A stretch of 64,000 nt of DNA, taken from JACCXG01 sp963785755. GTDB taxonomy: Bacteria > Acidobacteriota > Vicinamibacteria > Vicinamibacterales > 2-12-FULL-66-21. The stretch lies in the NCBI GenBank assembly GCA_963785755.1, contig CAWAXG010000039.1, forward strand, positions 1-64,000. Direction: 5' to 3'. A program made the position numbers and the translations under genes. Below the pieces are notes generated by a model that did no database searches, was not told where the DNA came from, and was given only the letters and a program-made list of their open reading frames with translations. Shown here piece by piece: positions 1 to 8,687 of this stretch (its first letter is position 1; every line of letters starts with the position of its first letter).

Positions 1-918
1 GGCGCCGAGGTCGTGGTGTATCGCGCCACACCAGAGGACGTCGCCTCCGGCGTCGTCGTCGGCGAGGTGGAGTATCCGGGCTATCCGGCGAGCGGGATCA
101 CGGTAGACGGCGTGAAGGTTGCGGATCCTGCCGTACGCGTGGCGTTTTTCGCCCTGCTGCACGACCAGGATCTCAAGACTCCCATCCGGCTCTTCGCGCG
201 CGACGAAGCGGGCAACACCGCGCGCGCCGATTTCGATTTCCGGGTGTTTCCGAAGCCGTTCAAGAAGAGCAAGATCCAGCTCGACGATCGATTCCTGGAT
301 CGCGTCGTTCCGGCGATCCTCGAGGGCACGTCAGAGGTGAAGCCCGACGGCGACACCCTCGCGAAGTTCCTCGTCGTCAACGGCGAGCTCCGGCGCAAGA
401 ACAACGACAAGATCGCGTCCTTCGCGGGCCAGACCAAGCCGGAGCTGCTCTGGCGAGGCGTGGTGTTCCATCCGTTTTCGAACACCGCCGTGGAATCGGC
501 GTTCGCCGATCACCGTACCTATATCTACAAAGGCAAAGAGGTCGATCAGCAGGTCCATCTCGGTTTCGATCTCGCGTCGTTCACGGGGACGCCCATCGTC
601 TCGGCCAATCGCGGTGTCGTGGTGTTCGCCGAGGAGCTCGGCATCTACGGCAACTGCGTCATCATCGATCACGGGATGGGCGTCCAGTCGCTGTATGCGC
701 ATCTGTCGTCGATGGACGTGAAGGCCGGTCAGATCGTCGAGAAGGAGCAGCAGCTCGGACGCAGCGGGATGACCGGCATGGCCGGCGGCGATCACCTCCA
801 TTTCACGATGCTCGTGAACGGCAAGATGGTGAATCCGGTGGAGTGGTGGGATTCGCACTGGATCGAGGATCGCATCCTGAGGAAATTCAAGGCTGCCGGC
901 GCGCCGGCGGGATCGTGA
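1..918 (+). CDS. M23 family metallopeptidase, N-terminus outside window
   Basis: The frame is open from base 1, so the start lies upstream; 305 codons are visible. The last third is a LytM/peptidase M23 domain. The zinc-binding HxxxD is HLGFD (around nt 556-570) and the HxH pair is in HLHF (around nt 793-804), with the usual IIDHG and YAHLS strands between them. Family members cut peptide cross-links of peptidoglycan in the cell envelope. The first 150 or so visible residues look beta-rich and match no family I recognise; they may be an Ig-like or adaptor region. It reads toward the cupredoxin gene 38 bases downstream. All metal ligands I expect are present, so it is probably active. Confidence 0.85.
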   Translation, partial: GAEVVVYRATPEDVASGVVVGEVEYPGYPASGITVDGVKVADPAVRVAFFALLHDQDLKTPIRLFARDEAGNTARADFDFRVFPKPFKKSKIQLDDRFLDRVVPAILEGTSEVKPDGDTLAKFLVVNGELRRKNNDKIASFAGQTKPELLWRGVVFHPFSNTAVESAFADHRTYIYKGKEVDQQVHLGFDLASFTGTPIVSANRGVVVFAEELGIYGNCVIIDHGMGVQSLYAHLSSMDVKAGQIVEKEQQLGRSGMTGMAGGDHLHFTMLVNGKMVNPVEWWDSHWIEDRILRKFKAAGAPAGS

Positions 919-956
919 CCTTCGACGAACGAGCCAAAGGGACCTCCTTTCTGAAC

Positions 957-1733
957 ATGAACCAGCGAACAGTGTCGATCGTTGCCGCTTTCGTGCTGGG
1001 AGCGGCGGCCGCGTGCTCGAGCGGCGAGGATGCCGCGCCCAGGCCGGCGCCGCCGCCGGATGCCAAGCGCGTGGACACCTCGAAGGCGGGCGCACTCAGC
1101 GGCCGCGTCACGATCGAGGGATCAGTGCCGCCGAGCACCGCCATCAAGATGGGCGGGGATCCGGTGTGCGAAGCCGCACACAAGGACGGCATCATGTCCG
1201 AGACCTTCGTCACGGAGAACGGCGGGCTGGGTAATGTTTTCGTCTACGTCAGGGATGGCCTCGGCGGCTATTACTTCGAGCCGCCGTCGCAGCCGGTCAG
1301 GCTGGATCAGAAGGGCTGCCGTTACGAGCCGCACGTGTTCGGCGTCCAGGTGGGACAGAACATCGAGTTCGTCAACAGCGACGCGACTGCGCACAACGTT
1401 CACGCGCTGCCGAACGCCAACGCCGAGTTCAATTTCAGCCAGCAGATTCAGACGCAGAAGAACTCACGGTTCTTTTCGAAGCCCGAGGTGATGGTGCGCA
1501 TCAAGTGCGACATGCACAACTGGATGTCCGCATATGCCGGCGTGCTCGAGCACCCGTACTTTTCGGTGACGAAGCCGGGCGGTGAATTCGAGCTCGCGAA
1601 CCTTCCCGCCGGTTCCTACACCGTGGAAGCCTGGCACGAGAAGCTCGGGACCGAGAGCCAGCAGGTGACCCTCGCCGACAACGACAAGAAAGCGGTGACG
1701 TTTACGTTCAAGGCCTCGGCCACGGCACCGTAG
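957..1733 (+). CDS. Cupredoxin-domain lipoprotein next to haem O synthase
   Basis: 258 residues from the ATG at 957, chosen because it opens on a lipoprotein signal (hydrophobic stretch ending AAAACSS, lipid Cys near residue 20), followed by a Pro-rich linker. A cupredoxin-like domain carries an upstream His (SDATAHNVHALP) and a Cys-x2-His-x2-Met cluster (KCDMHNWM), the arrangement of a type 1 copper site. The last 50 residues (GGEFELANLPAGSYTVEAWH) resemble a carboxypeptidase-regulatory-like beta sandwich. The gene sits just before ctaB and a DUF420 gene, so a periplasmic copper or electron-transfer role near the terminal oxidase is likely. That role is inference; the copper ligands are seen. 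Confidence 0.8.
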   Translation: MNQRTVSIVAAFVLGAAAACSSGEDAAPRPAPPPDAKRVDTSKAGALSGRVTIEGSVPPSTAIKMGGDPVCEAAHKDGIMSETFVTENGGLGNVFVYVRDGLGGYYFEPPSQPVRLDQKGCRYEPHVFGVQVGQNIEFVNSDATAHNVHALPNANAEFNFSQQIQTQKNSRFFSKPEVMVRIKCDMHNWMSAYAGVLEHPYFSVTKPGGEFELANLPAGSYTVEAWHEKLGTESQQVTLADNDKKAVTFTFKASATAP

Positions 1734-1744
1734 AATATGGACCA

Positions 1745-2632
1745 ATGAGAACCACGACCGCCGCGCCCGTGGCGGCCCGCACCCGCGCATCCGATTTCAG
1801 CGCGCTGGCCAAGCCGCGGCTGAACGTGCTCGTCGTCGCCTCAGCCCTGGCGGGATACGCGATGGCCGGGGGAGAGGCAACGAACGTAGCCGCGATTGTG
1901 TGGACCGCGATCGGAACGGCTCTCGTGGCCGGCGGCGCCTCGGCCTTCAACCAGATCCTCGAGCGCGACTCGGACGCGCTGATGCGCCGGACACGCACGC
2001 GTCCGCTGCCGGACGGCCGGCTCCCCGCGTCGGAGGCGCTCGTTTTTGCGGCGCTGCTCTCGGTCGGGGGGCTGATCGTCCTCGCCGCCGGCGTCAATGT
2101 GCTGTCGGCGGTCGTCGCGCTGGCGACGCTCGCAAGCTACGCCGTCGTCTATACGCCCCTCAAACGCCACACCTCGTACGCCACCGTGATTGGCGCCATT
2201 CCTGGGGCATTGCCGCCGGTGATCGGCTGGGCCGCTGCGGCGAACTCGCTGTCGCAGGGGGCCTGGGTCCTTTTCGGGATCGTCTTCCTCTGGCAGCTGC
2301 CGCACTTTCTCGCGATCGCGTGGATGTATCGCGATGACTATGCGCGGGCGGGCTTCCCGATGCTCCCCGTGATCGAGCCCGATGGCCGCAGCACCGCGCG
2401 TCAGACCGTCCTCTATACGGCCGCGCTCGTGCCGGTCGCGCTCGCGCCGACGCTCGTCGGCATGTCCGGCGAGATCTACTTCGCGGCCGCGCTGGTGCTG
2501 ACGCTGCTGTTTCTGGGGATGTCGATCCGGTTTGCGTGGACGCGTGCCGTACACGACGCTCGCCGGCTGTTCTTCAGCTCGATCGTCTATCTCCCAATCC
2601 TGTGGCTGCTGATGATTGCCAACCGAACCTGA
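1745..2632 (+). CDS. ctaB: Protoheme IX farnesyltransferase (haem O synthase)
   Basis: 295 residues, the usual length. It transfers a farnesyl group to haem B to make haem O for the terminal cytochrome oxidase. It is a UbiA-family membrane enzyme with about eight to nine helices. The prenyl-diphosphate motif is seen as NQILERDSDALMRRTRTRPL, and the second conserved loop as DDYARAGFPMLPV. The start is 11 bases after the cupredoxin stop, so the two are probably cotranscribed. No oxidase subunit gene lies in the window; it may lie upstream or elsewhere. Confidence 0.95.
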   Translation: MRTTTAAPVAARTRASDFSALAKPRLNVLVVASALAGYAMAGGEATNVAAIVWTAIGTALVAGGASAFNQILERDSDALMRRTRTRPLPDGRLPASEALVFAALLSVGGLIVLAAGVNVLSAVVALATLASYAVVYTPLKRHTSYATVIGAIPGALPPVIGWAAAANSLSQGAWVLFGIVFLWQLPHFLAIAWMYRDDYARAGFPMLPVIEPDGRSTARQTVLYTAALVPVALAPTLVGMSGEIYFAAALVLTLLFLGMSIRFAWTRAVHDARRLFFSSIVYLPILWLLMIANRT

Positions 2633-2720
2633 TCTCGACCGCGGTTCCCCTTGGAAATCTGGCAGCCGCCCCAGTCAGATAATTTGAAGTCTTCCGTACT
2701 ACCGATTAAAAACAGGTCGC

Positions 2721-3146
2721 TTGACCAACTTGAGCATTGAATCGCTCCCGCTCGTCAATGCCACGCTGAACGCAATCGCAACAGTATTGCTGATCGTCGG
2801 CTACCTCTGCATCCGCCGAGGTCGGATTCGTGCTCATCGCGCCGCGATGATCGCCGCTTTCACCGTTTCAACGCTGTTCCTCGCCTGTTACCTTGTCTAT
2901 CATGCTCACGTCGGTTCGCGTCCGTTCCTTGGACGAGGACCAGTACGCACCGTCTATTTCACGATCCTCATCTCCCACATCATCCTTGCCGCAGCGATTC
3001 CTCCGCTGGCGGGACTGACGTTGTGGCGGGCTCTGCGAGGGCGGTTCGATCGCCACGTGCCGATCGCGCGATGGACGCTGCCACTGTGGCTGTACGTATC
3101 GGTGACCGGGATCGTCGTGTATCTGATGCTCTACCAGATGTACTGA
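2721..3146 (+). CDS. DUF420 membrane protein, probable oxidase assembly factor
   Basis: 141 residues from a TTG start, with an AGG a few bases upstream. Four hydrophobic helices are visible (around residues 13-30, 42-60, 75-98 and 112-135), with His residues in loops and helix ends (RAHRAAM, YLVYHAHVG, ISHI). This matches DUF420, often found beside ctaB and linked to haem-copper oxidase assembly (CtaM/YozB-like in Firmicutes). It lies 88 bases after ctaB. Family assignment is firm; function is taken from the family. Confidence 0.8.
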   Translation: MTNLSIESLPLVNATLNAIATVLLIVGYLCIRRGRIRAHRAAMIAAFTVSTLFLACYLVYHAHVGSRPFLGRGPVRTVYFTILISHIILAAAIPPLAGLTLWRALRGRFDRHVPIARWTLPLWLYVSVTGIVVYLMLYQMY

Positions 3147-3179
3147 CGAACACTGCGCCGGTCTCGCGGAGCGACTCGG

Positions 3180-4466
3180 TTGAGACAGGGACGACGCGTG
3201 GTGTTCGTATTGGCGGTTGTGACGTTGCTGCTCGCGCCGCCTGCATATTCTCTGCTGGCGTTTCCCGCTCGAGGTCCAGCCGAATCTCTTGCGCTGATCG
3301 ACACGAGTCCCCTGCAATCGGGCACCAATCTCGCCGGCGGCGCGTCGGTGATCATCATCGGCCTGCTCGCGCTGCTCTACCTCTATCGCCGCCGGCTCTA
3401 CATCCTGCACTGGGTTGGCGGCTGGGCGTGCTTCGCGGTGTCGATGTTCCTGGTGGGCCGGTCGTACGACCAGGCGCAGATCGGATGGCTCGCGTTCGGA
3501 GCCGCCCAGTTCCTGGCAATCTGCCACGCCTTGTTCTTCGTCGTCGCCGCCGAGTCCTATCGGATGCGGTCGGGAATCAGGCGAGCGCACGTCCTCCTGC
3601 TGTTTCCGTTCGCAATCTGGTTCCTGCTGGCGCCCGTGGGGCTCGGACCGCGAGCCGTATTCGTTCCCGGGCACCTGGTGACCGCGGTCGTTCTGCTGAT
3701 CGCCGGCGGGGCGCATCTGCGGATCCTCGGTGAAGCCAAGCTGCTCGGAGCCGGTGTGGTGGGGGTGATGCTCCTGATTTCGGGGCTCACCAACGTCTGG
3801 ATGATGCTGGAGGTCGTGACACCAGGCGGACAGCCTGTAGCCGGGGCCTTTCTCGTTCAGCTCGCGCTCTATCTGGTAACCGCGCTCGGCATGCAGCTCA
3901 TGACCTTCGAGGACATGACTTGCGAGCTGCGGCGTACCAACAGCCGTCTCGAATCCGCGCAGGCCGATCTCCGCCAGCTGGTCGTGACCGACGCGCTGAC
4001 CGGCTGCCGGAACCGGCGCTTCTTCGATGAAATCATCGCCCATGAGCTGAACGGTCATCGCCGCTATGGCACGCCGCTGTCGCTGCTGTTCGTTGACGTC
4101 GACCGCTTCAAGACCGTCAACGACACGCTCGGGCACGCTGCCGGTGATCGCGTGCTGCGCGAGGTTGGGGCGTTCCTGATGCGCAACACGCGCGATGCCG
4201 ATTACGTCTTTCGCTGGGGTGGCGACGAGTTCCTGCTGCTGTTGTCGTGCCGCGAGGACGAGGCGCTGCGGCGGGGGCACGATCTGCAGATCGAATTCGC
4301 GGGGTCTTCTTCGGCGACGGGACTTCCGATGGGTGTCGGCCTCAGCTACGGGTGTGCCGAAGTGTCGCCGGTCTCTAACAGCGTCCAGGATGCCCTGAAG
4401 CTCGCCGACGAGCGGATGTACACCCACAAGCGCGGCGTCCGCCTCCCCGAGAGCCGTGCGGTCTGA
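3180..4466 (+). CDS. Membrane-anchored diguanylate cyclase (GGDEF)
   Basis: 428 residues. The TTG at 3180 is the earliest start; a GTG at 3198 would lose only six residues. The N-terminal 240 residues hold about seven hydrophobic helices, then a short coiled linker (residues ~245-265), then a GGDEF domain. The signature GGDEF is exact at residues 347-351, and the inhibitory RxxD site is present at R338-D341, five residues upstream. It should therefore make cyclic di-GMP under product inhibition. No EAL or sensor fold such as PAS is visible. It follows the oxidase-assembly genes by 33 bases, but a functional link is not evident. Cyclic di-GMP could bear on the polysaccharide locus at 20-43 kb; this is speculation. 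Confidence 0.92.
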   Translation: MRQGRRVVFVLAVVTLLLAPPAYSLLAFPARGPAESLALIDTSPLQSGTNLAGGASVIIIGLLALLYLYRRRLYILHWVGGWACFAVSMFLVGRSYDQAQIGWLAFGAAQFLAICHALFFVVAAESYRMRSGIRRAHVLLLFPFAIWFLLAPVGLGPRAVFVPGHLVTAVVLLIAGGAHLRILGEAKLLGAGVVGVMLLISGLTNVWMMLEVVTPGGQPVAGAFLVQLALYLVTALGMQLMTFEDMTCELRRTNSRLESAQADLRQLVVTDALTGCRNRRFFDEIIAHELNGHRRYGTPLSLLFVDVDRFKTVNDTLGHAAGDRVLREVGAFLMRNTRDADYVFRWGGDEFLLLLSCREDEALRRGHDLQIEFAGSSSATGLPMGVGLSYGCAEVSPVSNSVQDALKLADERMYTHKRGVRLPESRAV

Positions 4467-4475
4467 CCCAGGGGA

Positions 4476-6893
4476 TCAGCGGTAGAGCAGGTACTTCGCG
4501 CGAAGCAGCCGCCATCGCGCTTCGCCCGCCGCCCACGAGGCCGCAATCGCAGCCGGATCGTCGCCCGACCGGATCCGGGTGAGGCCTTCCTTCGATCCAA
4601 ACAGGCGCTCGGCGCTCTCGAGCTCGAACTTCGTGCCGTAGAGCTTGTGCAGCAGCGCGGCGACCTCGAGTCCGAGGCGCACCGGCCGGAGCGCTGTCCT
4701 GTCCGTGACGACCATGAACACGCCCTGACATTCCTGGTTCGCGTACTTGCTGGACGCGGGCGTGAACCGGACAGGATAGAAGCGCACCCCGGCAATGGCG
4801 CGGGCGTTCAGCGCCTCGGCCAGCTGAACGCCGTCGATCCACGGCGCGCCGAGCTGTTCGAACGGCGTATCGGTGCCACGGCCGACCGAGATGTTCGTGC
4901 CTTCGATCGAACCGACGCCGGGATAGAGCGTCGCCTGGATCAGATTCCGCATGTTGGGCGAGGGATTGATCCACGGCAGTCCGGTTTCGTCGAACCAGCG
5001 GTTCCGATCCCAGTTCTTCATCTGAACGACGGTCAACGCCGCTCCGATCTTGTTCTCCCCGTTGAACAGCCTCGCGAGCTCGCCGAGCGTCATGCCGTGG
5101 CGCACCGGCATCGCCGGCAGGTACCCGGTGAAGCCGATATTCGCCTTGTCGAGCGTGGGCCCCTCGATCTGGAAGCCGTTGATCGGATTGGGACGATCCA
5201 GGACGTACACCGGCAGGCTCCGTGCGGCCGCCTCCTCCATGACATACGCCATCGTCGTCATGTAGGTATAGAAGCGCGTCCCGATGTCCTGGAGATCGAT
5301 GACCAGGGCGTCCACACCCTGGAGCATGGCCGCGGTCGGCCGCCGCGTGTCACCGTAGAGCGAGTGAATCGGCAGCTTCGTCTTCTCGTCGACTTCGGAG
5401 GGGACCTTCGCGTCGAGTATGCCCCGGATTCCATGCTCCGGACTGAACAGAGCGACGAGCGACAGGTCTTTGACCGCGTGCAGGAGGTCGATGGCTGCCG
5501 CCCCGTCCCGCGCACGGCCCGTGTGATTCGTCACAAGTCCGACGCGTTTGCCCTTGAGCGCCGCGAAGCCCTCCGCCCGCAGCGTGTCCAGGCCGGTCAC
5601 GACGGGCACGTGTCGTACCGGTACAGACGTCGATGGCCCGGGGCCGAAGTCGCGTCCGGTGTACGCGGAACCGCGTGCCGATGGCGGCAGCGACTCGAGT
5701 GCCGCACCGGCGACCGTGGCGACGCGCGCACGCAGCGGCGTCACATCACCCTTGCCTTCAGGATGAAGGCGATTCGAAAGAAAAACAACGAAGACCCCGG
5801 TGGTCGGATCGATCCAGATGGAGGTGCCGGTAAAGCCGGTATGGCCAAACGACCCGATCGGCAGGAGCTCGCCCCTGTTCCCCGAGAACGAGGAATCGAA
5901 GTCCCAGCCGAGTGCGCGCACGTTCCGTTCGTCGCCAGGCGTCGCGGGCGTCGTCATCTTGGCGACGGTGAGCGGCGCGAGGACACGCGTACCCCGGTAG
6001 CTGCCGCCGCCGAGCAGCATCCGGCAGAAGACGGCCAGATCCGCAGCCGTTGCGAACAGCCCGGCGTGCCCGGCGACACCATTCATGCGGCGCGCCGTGG
6101 GGTCGTGGACGATCCCGCGGAGCATCGTCATGTCGGGACCCTCGCAGGGCCAGCCGTAGGGTGTGCACCGCTCCGTGGGCGCGATGCGCGGCTGCAGCGA
6201 GGCTGGAGGATTGAACATCGTCTCGGTCATCCCGAGCGGCGCGAAGATGTGTTCGTGCGCGAACCGGTCGAGCGGCTGCCCGCTGATTCTCTTGACGATC
6301 TCGCCGAGCAGGAAGAAATTGATGTCGCTGTAGACGAATCGCGTGCCCGGCGGGGCGGTCGGAATCTCCTCCATCGCGAGCTGGATGGCGGTGTCGCTGC
6401 CGACCCACTGATCGGCGAGGTCCACATCGGGCCGCAGGCCCGACATGTGGGTCAGCAGGTGGCGAATCGTGATGTCGGCCTTGCCATACCGCTCGAACCC
6501 GGGGATGAAGGTGGCGACGCGGTCAATCAGCCGCAGTTTGCCCCGCTCGATCAGCAGCATGACGCTGGTCGTCGTGGCGACGGGCTTGGTCAGCGACGCA
6601 AGATCGAAGATCGTATCGAGCGTCATCGGTTCGCGCGAGGGCAGGAGCGCACGATCGCCAATCGCCTTCTGGTAGATGAGGCGGTTGCGCAGGCCGACGA
6701 GCACGACCGCGCCCGGAAGCCGCTTCTGTGCGATGTCCTCTCGCACGAGCGCCTCGATCGAATCGAGCTTCTTCTGATCGAAACCGGCTGCGGGCTTGGC
6801 GGTCTGCGCGAGCAGCGCCGGATTGGCGTCTCGAATGCCGAGACCAATCAGGATTCCCGCCATGACCGCGGCACACGCCATCAGCTGCTTCAT
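4476..6893 (-). CDS. Fused AmiE-like serine amidase and NamZ-like exo-muramidase (DUF1343)
   Basis: 805 residues. I start at the ATG at 6893 because it opens on a signal peptide (MKQLMACAAVMAGILIGLG). Residues ~45-405 are a class C beta-lactamase-like serine hydrolase: SLTK is the SxxK motif, YSD the YxN counterpart, and HTGFTG the HTG box. Residues ~430-805 are DUF1343, with FSPEHGIRG, DLQDIGTRFYTY and GTNISVGRGTDT. In Bacillus subtilis the separate proteins AmiE (YbbE) and NamZ (YbbC) remove the peptide from MurNAc and release MurNAc from the non-reducing end during wall turnover. Having both halves in one secreted chain suggests a single muropeptide-recycling enzyme. Domain assignment is firm; substrate is inferred from the family. 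It is convergent with the diguanylate cyclase gene. Confidence 0.88.
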   Translation of the reverse strand: MKQLMACAAVMAGILIGLGIRDANPALLAQTAKPAAGFDQKKLDSIEALVREDIAQKRLPGAVVLVGLRNRLIYQKAIGDRALLPSREPMTLDTIFDLASLTKPVATTTSVMLLIERGKLRLIDRVATFIPGFERYGKADITIRHLLTHMSGLRPDVDLADQWVGSDTAIQLAMEEIPTAPPGTRFVYSDINFFLLGEIVKRISGQPLDRFAHEHIFAPLGMTETMFNPPASLQPRIAPTERCTPYGWPCEGPDMTMLRGIVHDPTARRMNGVAGHAGLFATAADLAVFCRMLLGGGSYRGTRVLAPLTVAKMTTPATPGDERNVRALGWDFDSSFSGNRGELLPIGSFGHTGFTGTSIWIDPTTGVFVVFLSNRLHPEGKGDVTPLRARVATVAGAALESLPPSARGSAYTGRDFGPGPSTSVPVRHVPVVTGLDTLRAEGFAALKGKRVGLVTNHTGRARDGAAAIDLLHAVKDLSLVALFSPEHGIRGILDAKVPSEVDEKTKLPIHSLYGDTRRPTAAMLQGVDALVIDLQDIGTRFYTYMTTMAYVMEEAAARSLPVYVLDRPNPINGFQIEGPTLDKANIGFTGYLPAMPVRHGMTLGELARLFNGENKIGAALTVVQMKNWDRNRWFDETGLPWINPSPNMRNLIQATLYPGVGSIEGTNISVGRGTDTPFEQLGAPWIDGVQLAEALNARAIAGVRFYPVRFTPASSKYANQECQGVFMVVTDRTALRPVRLGLEVAALLHKLYGTKFELESAERLFGSKEGLTRIRSGDDPAAIAASWAAGEARWRLLRAKYLLYR

Positions 6894-6898
6894 AGCCC

Positions 6899-8687
6899 CT
6901 ACTGCTGCAATCTCGTATCGGCGCGCATGCGGGTCTCTGTCGCCGCCGCAAAAAACTCTTCCCACTGGCGGCGAATCCGCTCCAGCTTCGCGATGTGTCC
7001 GGTCTCCGGTGCACGCCCGGCACCGACAACATACACGAACGCCTGCCGGTGCACGCGCGGAGACTCCGCTGCGGACGGGATCCGCTGACCGTGGATGGCG
7101 ATTACGTCTTCGATGAGGACGTCCCGGCGCGTCCCGTTGAAGGTCACGCCAATGTCCGGCGCCGACTCACGGTCCTTCTGCTCGGAGAGGTTCATCGGGC
7201 TCTCGACGTAGAAGAACGTGGGGACCTCGGCCGCTGGAATCAGTCCCATCACGTACTGATCGAGCCGGCTGTAGCGCCGGACGGCGTCGACGGTGCGGAA
7301 CGACCCGCCACCCAGATCCTCGATATCGTTGCCCTCCATGACCGACGCGTCCGAATCCATGAAGAAGCTCCAGTGCGCCATCTGACGGCCGAGCAGCGCA
7401 TCGGACTGCTGCCCGTTGTGATTGCGGAAATCGAGATAGGCGAGCCATCGATGGCCGACTTCCTGACCGAGGACGCTGACCGTGCTGTTCTCGCCGAGGA
7501 AGCGCTGCTGCGGATCGTCGGGGTACTTGCCGAGGAAGTCCATGACCGCGTAGCTCTGGAGACGGCCGCCGCTGCCGAAGTCGCGTGAAAAGTTGAAGTT
7601 CTCGACGCCGATTCCGCGAATGTCATTGGCGACCGTGCTCTCGAACGCGAAGGCGTCCTGGATCGCGCGGGCATCGGTCCAGATCACGAGCTGATCGTAC
7701 GAGTCAGGGTGCGAGCGATAGAACGTCTGGGTCACGGCGACGGCGTCGAGCTGCGGCGCGTCGGCGAAGCGCTCGCCGACCGCCCCTGAGCCGCCTTGCG
7801 TCGTCCCCTGCGCGCTGAGATCGATCGGCCGGACGTTCGTGGTCCGTCCCGGCGACAGTCCCACGACCGCCTCGGTGAGGGTGATCGCCGAGGCGTACTT
7901 CAGCTCGATCGTCCCATTGGGAAGCAGCGTGAGCTGCGCGGTCGTCGTATCGGACGACTCGAAGCCACGGACCTTGCACCAGGTCACGACGTGCTGGTCG
8001 GCAGCGGCATTGACGAAGACGCCGCCACCGGTGCTCGGGTCGAGATCGGCGAGAAACACCGCGACGCGTGGAGGCCCGCTGAGCAGTCTTCCGATGTTGC
8101 GATCGGTGCTGGCGTTGTCTCCCTCGCCGAACGTGATGTTCCCGTCGGAGTTCACGAAAGCGGTTCGCTCGGTGCCGGAGTAGAACGGAAACGAAAACGA
8201 GACGTCGGCGCGGCGCGTGTCGTCGTCGGTGAGCGTGAGGCGCGTGCCGATGGCGGTGCGGAAGGCGCCGTCGATGCGCGTGGCGTCATATCCGCCGGAC
8301 CCGTTGCGGGCGAAACGGATACCGAGTCCTTTCAGGTCGTAGGTGTTGGCGGGAAGGATCAGAATCGCCCTCATCGCGGAGCACCGCGATGTCACCGATG
8401 TCCTGTGATGTAGCCGCCGGCGGCCCGATGGGCTCGATGCCGGCGCGCCGGGTCAGCGCGGCCTGATGCGTCCAGAGCGCATCGAATACACGGCCCTGCG
8501 GACTGCCGTCGAAGCCGCGGGTCTTGGTTGCGGACGGAACAGCTGGCGCCAGCAGCTCGACGGAGGTGACAGAGGCGCAGGGATCCTGCGACGTCGGAGG
8601 AGGATCATCGGACGAAGGCGGCCGGTTGCCGCCTTCGTCACATGCAATCGAACACAAGAGGAGCAGCGCAGCGAGCGCTGCTCTCAC
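6899..8687 (-). CDS. Secreted lipoprotein with degenerate metalloprotease-like motif (frameshifted)
   Basis: The gene is read in two frames. The first 108 or so codons start at a GTG at 8687 with a lipoprotein signal (lipid Cys16 in CSIACDEGG). The rest continues one frame over to 6899. The join is natural if one extra T (plus strand A) near 8361-8365 is removed: DEGD then LILPANTYDL. The repaired product is about 595 residues. The middle is beta-rich (FVNSDGNITFG, VAVFLADLDPS), recalling NIDO-like domains. Further on, LGQEVGHRWLAYLDF looks like a zinc HExxH with the first His replaced by Gln. The start overlaps the TPR gene's stop (GTGA), so the two are translationally coupled. Function unknown. 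Confidence 0.7.

Noticed and set aside
2868..4427. Long minus-strand open frame opposite the diguanylate cyclase
   Set aside because: Low-complexity Gln/Arg/His-rich translation with no motif; shadow of the GGDEF gene.
4647..7088. Long plus-strand open frame opposite the amidase/muramidase gene
   Set aside because: Its translation is Arg/His-rich with no domain; it is the antisense shadow of a well-supported gene in GC-rich DNA.
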